Below are positions 14,927-25,793 of a stretch of 33,570 nt of DNA, piece by piece. The notes beneath the pieces are model-generated. The model had not been told where the DNA came from, did no database searches, and saw only the letters and a program-made list of their open reading frames with translations. Made by a program: the position numbers and the translations under genes. Position 1 is the stretch's first letter, and every line of letters begins with the position of its first letter. The DNA is from an uncultured bacterium (GTDB lineage: Bacteria; Actinomycetota; Coriobacteriia; Coriobacteriales; Coriobacteriaceae), in NCBI GenBank assembly GCA_905214615.1, contig CAJMMX010000017.1, positions 1-33,570 of the forward strand, in the 5' to 3' direction.

Positions 14927-15012
14927 CTATTTGCCAATTTTTGTATGATTTGGGTCAAATCTATTTGTCAATTTTTGTATGATTAGGGGCAAATCTATTT
15001 GCCAATTTTTGT
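14927..15012 (+). repeat. 34-bp tandem repeats upstream of ATPase gene
   Basis: Two complete copies (14927-14960 and 14961-14994) and an 18-base partial third (14995-15012) repeat with an exact 34-base period. The core reads CTATTTGYCAATTTTTGT, and full copies add ATGATT and a CAAAT end. The copies differ at only a few positions. The third copy ends immediately before the ribosome binding site (GAGG, 15017-15020) of the ATPase gene, so the array is its promoter or operator region. There are no spacers, so it is not a CRISPR array. Confidence 0.85.
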
Positions 15013-15027
15013 CAATGAGGTGTTTTA

Positions 15028-16389
15028 ATGCTACGCCGCAAAGTCACTGATAGGCTTTTGAGCTGGAAGAATAACTCCCATAAGGCCCTGCTTGTTACCG
15101 GTGCGCGTCAGATTGGCAAGAGCTATGCAATTCGCGCGTTTGGAAAGAGCAACTACGCTTCGTATTATGAGGTCAATCTGCTACTCGATGCCGAGGCAAG
15201 AGACGTACTTGTTGGCGCTAAGAACTCCATTGACTTCATCAACCGTGTGGCCCTTCTTGCGGATGCACCGCTTGTTGAAGGAGACACGCTTATCTTCGTC
15301 GATGAGATTCAGGAGTATCCGCAGATCGTTACACTTATGAAGGCGCTGGTCGAGGACGGACGCTTTAGCTATGTCTTCTCGGGGTCTATGCTTGGGACTG
15401 AGTTTAAGGGGATCTCTTCTTTTCCGGTGGGGTATGTCGAGCACATTGTTATGCGGCCGATGGATTTTGAAGAGTTCTGTTGGGCAAACAGCATCAGCGA
15501 GAATGTGCTTGCAGACATTCGCAGCCGCCTTGTCGAGAGACGTCCCGTCGAAAACTATATTCATGAGGCGATGCTCAAAAACTTTAGAGCCTATATCGTT
15601 TGCGGCGGCATGCCGGAGGTCGTTCAGAACTATATCGATTCGGGCTATTCGCTCGTGAGAACGCGTGAGCTTCAAATTCAGCTAGTCGATCAGTACAAAA
15701 GCGATATCTCTAAATATGCATCGACTCGAGCGTTTAACGTTCGCTCCATTTTCGAGCAAATTCCCGTTCAGCTTGAGGCGGAGTCCCATCGCTTTATCGT
15801 CTCGTCTCTAGGCGAGGGAGCTCGTCTTCAAAAATACGAGCAGGATTTCCTATGGCTGGTGAACGCAGGCGTTGGATTGATGGTCCCCCAGGTGACGGAG
15901 GCACGAAGTCCTCTCAAGAGGACGGAGAAAACGACGGCCTTTAAACTATACGAGTCCGATACAGGTATGCTCGCATCGCGGTATCCCGGCAGCACGGCAC
16001 GCGCCGTCTACCTTGACATGAAAACCCCCAACCTCGGCGGCCTCTATGAGAACGTGGTCGCACAGGAACTCGTTGCCCTCGGAGCAGATACGTGGTACTA
16101 CCAAACGCGTGAGGTCGGTGAAGTCGACTTTGTAATCGAAGGTGCCCGCGGGCATGTTGTCCCAATCGAAGTCAAATCGGGCAAGAAAGTTCGAGCACAT
16201 GCAGCCCTCGACCGTTTGATGAGTGTGGGCGAGTACAAAATTCCCGAGGCCGTTGTGCTGAGCCACGAAAACCTTTGCAAAGAGGGCAAGATCCTTTACG
16301 TTCCAATCTATATGACATTCTGTCTCGATGAGTTTATGGAAAAGGACGACCCCAACAACGATTTCTCGTTTGCACCCATATCTCTCTAG
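15028..16389 (+). CDS. AAA ATPase with DUF4143 (PD-(D/E)XK-like) C-terminal domain
   Basis: The 453-residue cytosolic protein has an AAA_14-type ATPase domain with Walker A TGARQIGKS (24-32) and Walker B LIFVDE (88-93). The C-terminal DUF4143 domain shows a nuclease-like EVDFVIE...PIEVKSG pattern (D367, E381, K383). The family is widespread, often laterally acquired and functionally unclear. A DNA-directed role is inferred from the nuclease-like residues and not proven. Codon and base use is more AT-rich than in the flanking genes. Upstream is a 34-bp tandem repeat array; downstream are 80-bp hairpin repeats and a 125-nt inverted repeat. The ATG at 15028 has GAGG seven bases upstream. The gene appears complete. 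Confidence 0.9.
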   Translation: MLRRKVTDRLLSWKNNSHKALLVTGARQIGKSYAIRAFGKSNYASYYEVNLLLDAEARDVLVGAKNSIDFINRVALLADAPLVEGDTLIFVDEIQEYPQIVTLMKALVEDGRFSYVFSGSMLGTEFKGISSFPVGYVEHIVMRPMDFEEFCWANSISENVLADIRSRLVERRPVENYIHEAMLKNFRAYIVCGGMPEVVQNYIDSGYSLVRTRELQIQLVDQYKSDISKYASTRAFNVRSIFEQIPVQLEAESHRFIVSSLGEGARLQKYEQDFLWLVNAGVGLMVPQVTEARSPLKRTEKTTAFKLYESDTGMLASRYPGSTARAVYLDMKTPNLGGLYENVVAQELVALGADTWYYQTREVGEVDFVIEGARGHVVPIEVKSGKKVRAHAALDRLMSVGEYKIPEAVVLSHENLCKEGKILYVPIYMTFCLDEFMEKDDPNNDFSFAPISL

Positions 16390-16418
16390 GTCATCTGAGT
16401 CCGCAAGCCAGCCCCCAC

Positions 16419-16630
16419 GCCCAAAGTACTGCGCCTTTCGCGCCAAAGGCGCGAAACAGCAAGGGGATAGAAGGCAGCGACAACCAACTCCCCCACTATG
16501 CCCAAAGTGCTGCGATGTTTCGCGCAAAGCGCGAAACAGCACTGGGGCAGCAGAAGGCCACAATCAGCTAGCCCTCCATGCCCAAAGTGGCGCGTGGTTT
16601 CGCGGCCACGCCGCGAAACAGCGACCGGGA
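16419..16630. repeat. Array of three ~80-bp hairpin repeats
   Basis: Copies begin GCCCAAAGT at 16419, 16500 and 16580, a period of 80-81 bases. Each carries a stem with a 3-base loop: TTTCGCGCC/GGCGCGAAA (16436-16456), TTTCGCGC/GCGCGAAA (16518-16536) and TTTCGCGGC/GCCGCGAAA (16598-16618), each followed by CAGC. Base pairing is kept although one stem pair is swapped between copies 1 and 3. In copy 2 the fold extends outward with AGTGCTG/CAGCACT. No coding signal is seen. A REP-like or structured-RNA element is the best description. Confidence 0.8.
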
Positions 16631-16689
16631 CAAGGCACCCCCACAGCCACATCCTTCATTCAGCCCCACAATCCGAGGACGTAGTCGTA

Positions 16690-16814
16690 GCAGGATCTGA
16701 GGGCTGACCTTCGCGGACACTCCGCAGGACGAAAGAACCCCCGCCGCACGTAGTGCGCAGCGGGGGTTCTTTCATGTCCGAGGACGTCCGCGAAGGTCAG
16801 CCCTCAGATCCTGC
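16690..16814. repeat. 125-nt near-perfect inverted repeat between convergent genes
   Basis: Perfect 29-base arms (16690-16718 and 16786-16814) enclose a second perfect 14-base pair of arms (16731-16744 and 16760-16773) and a 5-bp tip (CGCAC/GTGCG). The 12-base segments between the two stems pair partly (TCC/GGA and GGAC/GTCC). In all about 55 base pairs can form around a 3-base loop. It starts 300 bases after the ATPase stop and ends ten bases beyond the oxidoreductase stop. Confidence 0.9.
16731..16773. terminator. Bidirectional terminator core in the long inverted repeat
   Basis: GAAAGAACCCCCGC pairs perfectly with GCGGGGGTTCTTTC. Each strand ends the stem with TTCTTTC, a moderate T-rich tail. 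It is placed to stop both the ATPase transcript and the oxidoreductase transcript. Confidence 0.65.
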
Positions 16815-16824
16815 GGTGAGAGAC

Positions 16825-20364
<3,540 letters not shown>

Positions 20365-20766
20365 ATACCCCTCTCCTCTCATATAGGTATACAGGCCCCG
20401 GCGATCGCCGGGATGTTGGCGTGATGGGATTTACGCTGTTGCTTCCAATCATCTGGCAGGCAGGCTCAGCAGCAGGTACGTGGCGTGGAGAGAAGACATG
20501 CCGAGGCGAGGGGCAACTGATGCGCCCCACAGACCCGACCGCCCGTCTTGCACATGACCGAGCGCCGCAAAGGCCGCATGCCGGATGCTCCCGGGCACGC
20601 CCCGGCGATGGGAAGCGCCCGCAACGGAAATCCGCATGCGGGCTTATTGTACCCCGCCGTCAAGTGTAATTTCGGCAAATATAGGCGGGCGGTAAAGGTT
20701 TACCTCGGGTGACTGCCGGGAGCAAAATGATCCCTTGGGGACGGAGGGACCATTTGGCGGGACTGG
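20365..20766. other. Leader and promoter region of the oxidoreductase gene
   Basis: On the minus strand a plausible -10 box TACAAT (20646-20651) would give a leader of about 270 nt. A perfect 14-bp palindrome GGTAAAGGTTTACC (20691-20704) lies upstream of it, a candidate operator. A hairpin GCCCGC/GCGGGC (around 20617-20643) and a perfect 16-bp palindrome CCCGGCGATCGCCGGG (about 20397-20412) lie within the leader. No known riboswitch could be recognised. The remaining 3' part holds the terminator of the FHA gene. No gene is seen. Confidence 0.45.
20724..20751 (-). terminator. Terminator of the FHA/kinase cassette
   Basis: On the minus strand GGTCCCT pairs with AGGGATC (one wobble) around CCGTCCCCA and is followed by ATTTTGC. 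It lies 16 bases after the FHA gene stop. The TTGGGGAC segment in its loop is shared with the repeat at 13185-13222. Confidence 0.6.
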
Positions 20767-21705
20767 CTAGAGGGCACCGAAGAGGATGGCGTAGGTAGTG
20801 GATTCGCCGAGCTTGAGCTCGTCGCCGGGATTGAGTTGGGCGGAACGGCCGGGCTCGACCTGAATGCAGACACGCGTGGCCCCGTTTACCACCACGGTTC
20901 CGTTGGTGGACGACAAGTCCTCGACGTGCCAGATATTTTGAGCATCGCACCAGATATGGGTATGGCGGGCCGAGACATCGTCGCCGACGTCGGTAATATC
21001 GCCCTCACCAGTGGCCAGCGCGCCAATCTCAACACCCTGCTCACTCGGCTGAATCCAGCGCGGGGCACTCACGACAAAACTGTTTTGTATGCGCAGCAAG
21101 CCCAAAGGGTGCGCCGGGGCGGGGTCGCGTTCGCCCGCGGTCATCGACATGCCAAGCGAACGCGGCGTGGAGGTGCCTCCGCCACAGGTCGCGTGCGCGT
21201 AGTCGATGGCATAGTTCACCGAGGACCGCACATCCGCCGAACAACCGACGGCGACAAACAGCACCAGCACGGCCTCGGCGCGCTCGGCGGGCATGAGTTC
21301 CGCCGCCTGGGACAGGCGATCGAGCGCGTTGCGATAGAGATTCGTGTCCTGGTGGCACTCTTCGAGCGCGCGTACCATCGGTTCACCTGCAGGACCGCAC
21401 ACCATATTGATTACAGCCGTGGAGTCCATGGGATTGCGCTGGCGCAGGGCCAGTTGCGACATAATACGCGCAGCCGAGGTACCGTATTCGGCAAAGTAGC
21501 GCTGCTGAAGCGTGCCGACCGGCGCGCGAACGATAAAGCGGGAAACCCAAGAGCGATCGGCGGCTCGGCTCTGCGGGCTGCGGCCGTCGGCGAGCGGACG
21601 GGACGAAAGCACCAAGCCGCACAGCTCGATATGGCTCAGATGCGCCGCGCGCTTAAAGATGTCAAACATGGCCCCGCATGGGGTGAGCTCAACTTGAGAT
21701 GCCAT
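20767..21705 (-). CDS. FHA-domain protein with unrecognised N-terminal domain
   Basis: The 312-residue soluble protein has a C-terminal forkhead-associated domain (about 222-312) with SARHTHIW and STNGTVVVNG motifs. The usual GR that begins the FHA recognition loop reads GA here (EIGALATGEGD). Since that Arg normally helps bind phosphothreonine, recognition may be altered. The N-terminal 210 residues are predicted globular and were not recognised. The gene follows the membrane kinase gene by three bases, with AAGGAGG inside the last kinase codons. It is therefore translationally linked, and its FHA domain probably reads phosphorylation by that kinase. The terminator after the stop closes a three-gene operon. 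Confidence 0.8.
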   Translation of the reverse strand: MASQVELTPCGAMFDIFKRAAHLSHIELCGLVLSSRPLADGRSPQSRAADRSWVSRFIVRAPVGTLQQRYFAEYGTSAARIMSQLALRQRNPMDSTAVINMVCGPAGEPMVRALEECHQDTNLYRNALDRLSQAAELMPAERAEAVLVLFVAVGCSADVRSSVNYAIDYAHATCGGGTSTPRSLGMSMTAGERDPAPAHPLGLLRIQNSFVVSAPRWIQPSEQGVEIGALATGEGDITDVGDDVSARHTHIWCDAQNIWHVEDLSSTNGTVVVNGATRVCIQVEPGRSAQLNPGDELKLGESTTYAILFGAL

Positions 21706-21708
21706 GAC

Positions 21709-23553
21709 CTAGGCCTCCTTGGTCGTAGAAATAGAATCGGACGATACTTCGACAGGTCCGCCAAAAGTACGGGCAGCTGCGGCTCCACCGGCAAGCGGAG
21801 TCGCCATCTGGGCTTTTGTGCGTCGCGGTGCCGAAACAGGAAGTTCAAAGGCAAAGCCCATCGCAAGCAAAAACCACGTAAGCGTATAGGTTGCAACCAA
21901 AGCGGCAACAAGGCCGCCCATCACGGCGCGTTGGGAAAATACGCTACATGCAGTCACAACCAGTACCGGAACCTCGCAGGCAGAAAGCGCAAGCACACCC
22001 TGCAGGAACCCCGAGCGTCGATCGCGCGCAAGTGCCCCCGCGGCAACGCCGGCCATGCCTGGCAGCGCCAGCGCCAGTGCGGCAATAACACCCGGTAGCG
22101 ACCCAGACCACACGAGCGATCCCAAAGTCGCCGTCACGCGAGCGCCCGACGCCAGCAGCGCGGCCGAAACCACGACCGCAGCCCAAACCACGCCACAGAC
22201 GACCGCCGCGCCGACCATCAGCGCGCGACGAACCGCGCGGCCGGACGCATCCATGGGGCACGGCGTGAGCGGCTCGCCGCGGAGCGAACGACCGACATTT
22301 TGCGCATAGTGGTCACAAAACGCCGAGAGCGCCGCCTCGACCGCCGCCGGCTCGGGACGATCTTTTTGATGGCTGGACAGACAGGCCATCACCACGTCGA
22401 ACAGCTGGGCATCGACAAACGCCAGCGCATCGCGTAGCTCCTCGGAATCCGGCTCAAGCCCCAGCTGCTGGGCCTGCTCGGCCGCGGCGAGCGCCACATC
22501 GGGCTCGCGATGAAGCAGCTGCGTCAAATCACAACCGGGCGCATGGGCACCAATGGGATAGTCGGGCCGCGTGTCCATCTTGAGACGGTAGGGGCTCGCG
22601 ATGTCGCGCGTCTTTTTGCGCGAACCCGAGGTGCCCGAAGTGCTCGGCGCGGCTTCGTATGGCGCGATGCCGGCAATGAGCTCGTAAACCGTGCTTGCCG
22701 CGGCATAGACGTCAATCGCCGGCGACATACGCAAAGCGCGCAGGTCGGGAATATCGTCGGTGAGCATCTCGGGCGGGGCATAGGCAACCGTCGCGCGACG
22801 CAGCGTGGCATAACGCTCCGTAAACGACGCCTTGCCGCCGGTACCGGCCACGGCCGACGCAGGCTCAAGCGCCAGCGACGAGCCAAAGTCGATCAGGCAC
22901 AGGTCAAAGGTGCCCTCGGCAAGCTGCCGGTCAAGCGGTAGACGCGCCGTACGCACCATAATATTAGCGGGCGAGATATCGCGGTGGGCAAAGCCCTCGC
23001 CCACCAGGCTCATACGGCAGAGCAGATCGAACAGGTCGCGACCCAGACGCGCCGCCACAAGCGGCGATAGGCGGCCGGCATCGTCCACGGCAAAGCGCGA
23101 GCGCAAGCGGGCGAGCGTCTCGCCCTCGACCCATTCCATGACAATTGCAGGCACACCGTCGACCTCGCCCCAGCCATAGAGGCGGGGAAAGCCCTTAAGG
23201 CCCGAAAGGGCGCGATGGCATTCGTATTCCTCGCGAAACGCCGCTTTGAACTTGGCGACCAGCGCCTCATGGGCGGCGGCATCGTCAAACTCATCGCACG
23301 TTGGCAAGATGAGCTGCTTGAGTGCCACGGCCTCGCCTTGGGCGTTGACGGCACGCGTCACGCGGCCGATACCGCCACGGCGCATGGTGGCATCGTCGGC
23401 AAACAGTATCGTAAAACGACGCAGATAGGCAGGCAGTTCGTCCTGACCGAGCGCAATGGCCGGCTCAAACCCGTCGACACGCGCCAGGCGCAGGCCGACC
23501 ATGGGATCGCGACCGAGCGATTGTGGTGTGGTGGATGCAAGATCGGTCATCAT
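21709..23553 (-). CDS. Membrane Ser/Thr protein kinase (Hanks type)
   Basis: The 614-residue protein has an N-terminal kinase domain (about 45-400). Its motifs are the glycine loop GGIGRV (60-65), catalytic K79 in VALKQ, E in the C-helix region, HRDISPANIM (190-199), DFG (222-224) and APPEM (259-263). The domain is expanded by insertions, such as the one around 205-250. The C-terminal region (about 435-580) contains four or more hydrophobic helices, so catalysis is cytosolic and membrane-tethered. No extracellular PASTA repeats are present. The start overlaps the stop of the upstream gene (ATGATG), so translation is coupled. Partners are likely the upstream anchored protein and the downstream FHA protein. 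Confidence 0.88.
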   Translation of the reverse strand: MMTDLASTTPQSLGRDPMVGLRLARVDGFEPAIALGQDELPAYLRRFTILFADDATMRRGGIGRVTRAVNAQGEAVALKQLILPTCDEFDDAAAHEALVAKFKAAFREEYECHRALSGLKGFPRLYGWGEVDGVPAIVMEWVEGETLARLRSRFAVDDAGRLSPLVAARLGRDLFDLLCRMSLVGEGFAHRDISPANIMVRTARLPLDRQLAEGTFDLCLIDFGSSLALEPASAVAGTGGKASFTERYATLRRATVAYAPPEMLTDDIPDLRALRMSPAIDVYAAASTVYELIAGIAPYEAAPSTSGTSGSRKKTRDIASPYRLKMDTRPDYPIGAHAPGCDLTQLLHREPDVALAAAEQAQQLGLEPDSEELRDALAFVDAQLFDVVMACLSSHQKDRPEPAAVEAALSAFCDHYAQNVGRSLRGEPLTPCPMDASGRAVRRALMVGAAVVCGVVWAAVVVSAALLASGARVTATLGSLVWSGSLPGVIAALALALPGMAGVAAGALARDRRSGFLQGVLALSACEVPVLVVTACSVFSQRAVMGGLVAALVATYTLTWFLLAMGFAFELPVSAPRRTKAQMATPLAGGAAAARTFGGPVEVSSDSISTTKEA

Positions 23554-24455
23554 AGGGCAAGCGCCGCCACGTTATTGTTGAAGTTACCGAGCGCGACGTC
23601 ATCATCGCCGTAATGGCCGACCCATTGACATAGGTTGGTGTAACAGCCCCACAGATTGGCATACTGCTGATACCACTTTGACCGGGGCGAGAATGTCTGA
23701 CGACCGAACTCGGCTCGAATGACAAACATCTCCCCGACCAGGCTGTCGCACGGCCTGGGATCTCCCGTAGAGTTATAGGTCGAGACCACGTCATTGGCAC
23801 GAGAAACATAGCCGTCGAGCATGTTGTACTTGGTCACAAGCCAGCTGTGAATGCTCTCTTCCTCAGCAGCGGAAAGGCCACCGGAGTTTGCATCGTTGTC
23901 AGTGTTGCCGCCCGTCGAGCCGCCGTTTCCAGACCCTCCGGCAGAGGAACCCGACCCAGAGCCACCGCCCGAACTCGACGAATCCGAGCCGGAGCCAGAA
24001 GTATCCGAGCTACCGGGCTTTCCGGACTGCTGGGCGTCCTGCTCCTTCTGCTGCTCGACCTTATTCACCGTTGCCGCCACGCTATTGTTGGACAACCGAT
24101 CGATGATCTTGGTGTTGGTGAGCACGATGGTTTTGCCATTGGCAAGCGTGACTTCGTTGTCCGGGGCCTCGGCGCCGTCCGCGTCGCCGGTGCCAAACAC
24201 AATATGCGCGACCACACTTGCCCAAGCATATCCAGTCGTGGTCCCCAGGTCACTTTTGACCTCATGCCCCACGCGCGGTTCGCGTGCGGCATGTGCCTGC
24301 ATCATGGACGGCACGGTCATGCCATAGGCAGAAACGCCAGCTATGACCAGCACCAGCGAGCAAGACAGCAGTGCGTACGCCCGCGGCGCCAAGCCCGGTC
24401 GGCGTCGCATGCGCACCGCGGCGCCGCGCTTTGTCTGAGTGCCACCGGGCCGCAT
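23550..24455 (-). CDS. Anchored extracytoplasmic protein with Ser/Gly linker
   Basis: I do not recognise this 301-residue protein. An N-terminal Arg-rich stretch precedes one hydrophobic helix (about 27-48), which could be a signal anchor. A segment with regular beta-like composition follows (about 60-130), then a flexible linker made almost only of Ser and Gly (about 145-190). The C-terminal helical domain (about 195-301) contains four Cys-free helices plus a few Cys, with SPRSKWYQQY and CYTNLCQWVG. It is first in the operon with the kinase and FHA genes and may be the sensory or substrate partner. The start at 24455 has GGAGGAG five bases upstream; upstream in-frame ATGs lie within or beyond the leader hairpin. 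Confidence 0.75.
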   Translation of the reverse strand: MRPGGTQTKRGAAVRMRRRPGLAPRAYALLSCSLVLVIAGVSAYGMTVPSMMQAHAAREPRVGHEVKSDLGTTTGYAWASVVAHIVFGTGDADGAEAPDNEVTLANGKTIVLTNTKIIDRLSNNSVAATVNKVEQQKEQDAQQSGKPGSSDTSGSGSDSSSSGGGSGSGSSAGGSGNGGSTGGNTDNDANSGGLSAAEEESIHSWLVTKYNMLDGYVSRANDVVSTYNSTGDPRPCDSLVGEMFVIRAEFGRQTFSPRSKWYQQYANLWGCYTNLCQWVGHYGDDDVALGNFNNNVAALAL

Positions 24456-24470
24456 GCGTTCTCCTCCAAC

Positions 24471-24495
24471 AAAAACACGCCGCTCGGGAGCGGCG
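24471..24495 (-). terminator. Terminator-like hairpin in the leader of the kinase cassette
   Basis: On the minus strand a perfect 8-bp stem CGCCGCTC/GAGCGGCG is followed by TGTTTTTG. The T-run ends only a few bases before the GGAGGAG ribosome binding site of the gene starting at 24455. Confidence 0.7.
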
Positions 24496-24539
24496 CATTC
24501 ATTCGAATCCATATTTGAGTGTATCAGCGAACCCAAAAG

Positions 24540-24549
24540 GTTGCGCAAC
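24540..24549. promoter_or_regulatory. Palindrome GTTGCGCAAC, candidate operator
   Basis: A perfect 10-bp palindrome upstream of the kinase cassette promoter region. It shares the core GTTGCRCAAC with the larger palindrome at 24610-24625. Confidence 0.35.
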
Positions 24550-24609
24550 GAATGGGCAAATTAAGGATGCGAGTGGAAGCATCCATGCGATAAGCGGATA
24601 CAAAGCATC

Positions 24610-24625
24610 TTTGTTGCACAACAAA
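24610..24625. promoter_or_regulatory. 16-bp palindrome TTTGTTGCACAACAAA, candidate operator
   Basis: A perfect inverted repeat between recR and the kinase cassette, about 155 bp upstream of the first cassette gene (24455). Its core GTTGCACAAC matches GTTGCGCAAC at 24540. Confidence 0.45.
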
Positions 24626-24633
24626 CTTACAGT

Positions 24634-24663
24634 CGCACGGGGAAATTATGGCTACCCCGTGCG
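24634..24663 (-). terminator. Hairpin after recR, probable weak terminator
   Basis: CGCACGGGG (24634-24642) and CCCCGTGCG (24655-24663) form a perfect 9-bp stem 38 bases beyond the recR stop. The tail on the minus strand is only loosely T-rich. Confidence 0.45.
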
Positions 24664-24700
24664 TCGCGATGAAGACATACGGCAGGAGCAGGCTCGCCAC

Positions 24701-25297
24701 CTAAATCGTGCGACGGGCCTCGATGGCGCGCCCAAGCGTAAGCTCGTCGGCATACTCCAGGTCGCCGCCCACGGGAAGGCCGCTCGCCAGACGCGATACC
24801 TCAACGCCCAGCGGCTTGATAGTGCGGGCCAGGTAGCTCGCCGTGGTCTCGCCCTCGATATTGGGGTTGGTGGCGATGATGACCTCGTGGATGTCCTCGT
24901 GGCCCAAGCGTGCCAGCAGCTCACGAATGTGCAACTGCTCGGGACCAATCTTGTCCATGGGACTGATCACGCCGCCCAATACGTGGTAGAGACCGTGGTA
25001 GCTGCCCGTGCGCTCAATCGCCTGGACATCGCGCGGCTCGCCCACCACGCAAATGCGAGTGGTATCGCGCATCGAATCCTGGCAGATGGAGCACTCGTCG
25101 GCCGTGGCGTAGTTAAAGCAGCGGCTGCAAAAGTGAACCTCCTGCTTAACCTCCAGGATAGCCTCGGCCAGGCGGCGCGCCTCCTCGGCATCGGCCTCGA
25201 GCAGGTAATAGGCGATGCGCTGGGCCGACTTGGGACCAATGCCCGGCAGACGGCCCAGCTCATCGAGCAATTTTTGCAGACTATGGTTGGCACTCAT
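24701..25297 (-). CDS. recR: Recombination mediator RecR
   Basis: The 198-residue protein helps load RecA at single-strand gaps together with RecF/RecO. It has the full family plan. A helix-hairpin-helix region (LGRLPGIGPKSAQRIAYYLL) covers about 14-33. A four-cysteine zinc finger (C57, C60, C69, C72) is followed by a Toprim domain with VVGEPRDV and the motif TNPNIEGETTA. The ATG at 25297 lies 13 bases after the ybaB stop. There is no strong ribosome binding site, which suggests coupling to the ybaB gene. YbaB-RecR adjacency is conserved across bacteria. Confidence 0.95.
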   Translation of the reverse strand: MSANHSLQKLLDELGRLPGIGPKSAQRIAYYLLEADAEEARRLAEAILEVKQEVHFCSRCFNYATADECSICQDSMRDTTRICVVGEPRDVQAIERTGSYHGLYHVLGGVISPMDKIGPEQLHIRELLARLGHEDIHEVIIATNPNIEGETTASYLARTIKPLGVEVSRLASGLPVGGDLEYADELTLGRAIEARRTI

Positions 25298-25310
25298 ATA
25301 TATGCGTGTC

Positions 25311-25631
25311 TTAGAACGGCATGCCCGGGATGTTGAGGCCGCCGGTGATGGCGCCCATCTGCTTGTTGGCGAGCTCGTTGACACCGCGGACGGCCTCGTT
25401 GACGGCAGCCATGATCATGTCCTGCAGCATATCGACGTCCTCGGGATCGAGGGCATCGGGGTCGATGGTGAGGTTGACGAGCTCCATCTCGCCGTTAACG
25501 GTCACCTTGACCATGCCGCCGCCGGCAGAGGCGTCGACGGTCTGGGACTTAAGGTTTTCCTGCGCGGCGGCAAGCTGCTCCTGCATCTTGCGAGCCTGCT
25601 TCATCATTTGCTGCATGTTCATACCGGCCAT
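25311..25631 (-). CDS. ybaB: YbaB/EbfC family nucleoid-associated protein
   Basis: The 106-residue DNA-binding dimer matches the YbaB/EbfC family in length and pattern. It has a Met/Gln/Lys-rich first helix (MNMQQMMKQARKMQEQL), a central beta-sheet with VKVTVNGEMELVNLTID, and a closing helix with DMLQDMIMAAVNEA. It coats DNA without strong sequence specificity and is usually encoded between dnaX and recR. AAAGGAG lies five bases upstream of the ATG at 25631. Here dnaX is separated from it by a plus-strand gene, so ybaB and recR must have their own promoter in 25632-25970. Confidence 0.93.
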   Translation of the reverse strand: MAGMNMQQMMKQARKMQEQLAAAQENLKSQTVDASAGGGMVKVTVNGEMELVNLTIDPDALDPEDVDMLQDMIMAAVNEAVRGVNELANKQMGAITGGLNIPGMPF

Positions 25632-25793
25632 GATGGCTCCTTTACGTGCGGCCGCGCGACAAGCTGCAAGGGCAGCCGGAGCGCGACGGGACTTTCAAGC
25701 TCAAAAATCGTACCACGGCGTGAGGCCAGCGAACGGGGCGGACACGCTACCTCAGTCGATATACATGTCCTCCAATACAAACCGCACGCAAAG

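Noticed and set aside
14927..15012. Possible CRISPR array
   Set aside because: The 34-base units are directly contiguous with no spacers, and there are no cas genes in the window.
16436..16618. Resemblance of the TGTTTC...GAAACA half-sites to the chromosomal parS site
   Set aside because: parS has a 4-base centre; here the half-sites are separated by about 11 bases and the stems vary. The site is also not near parA/parB.
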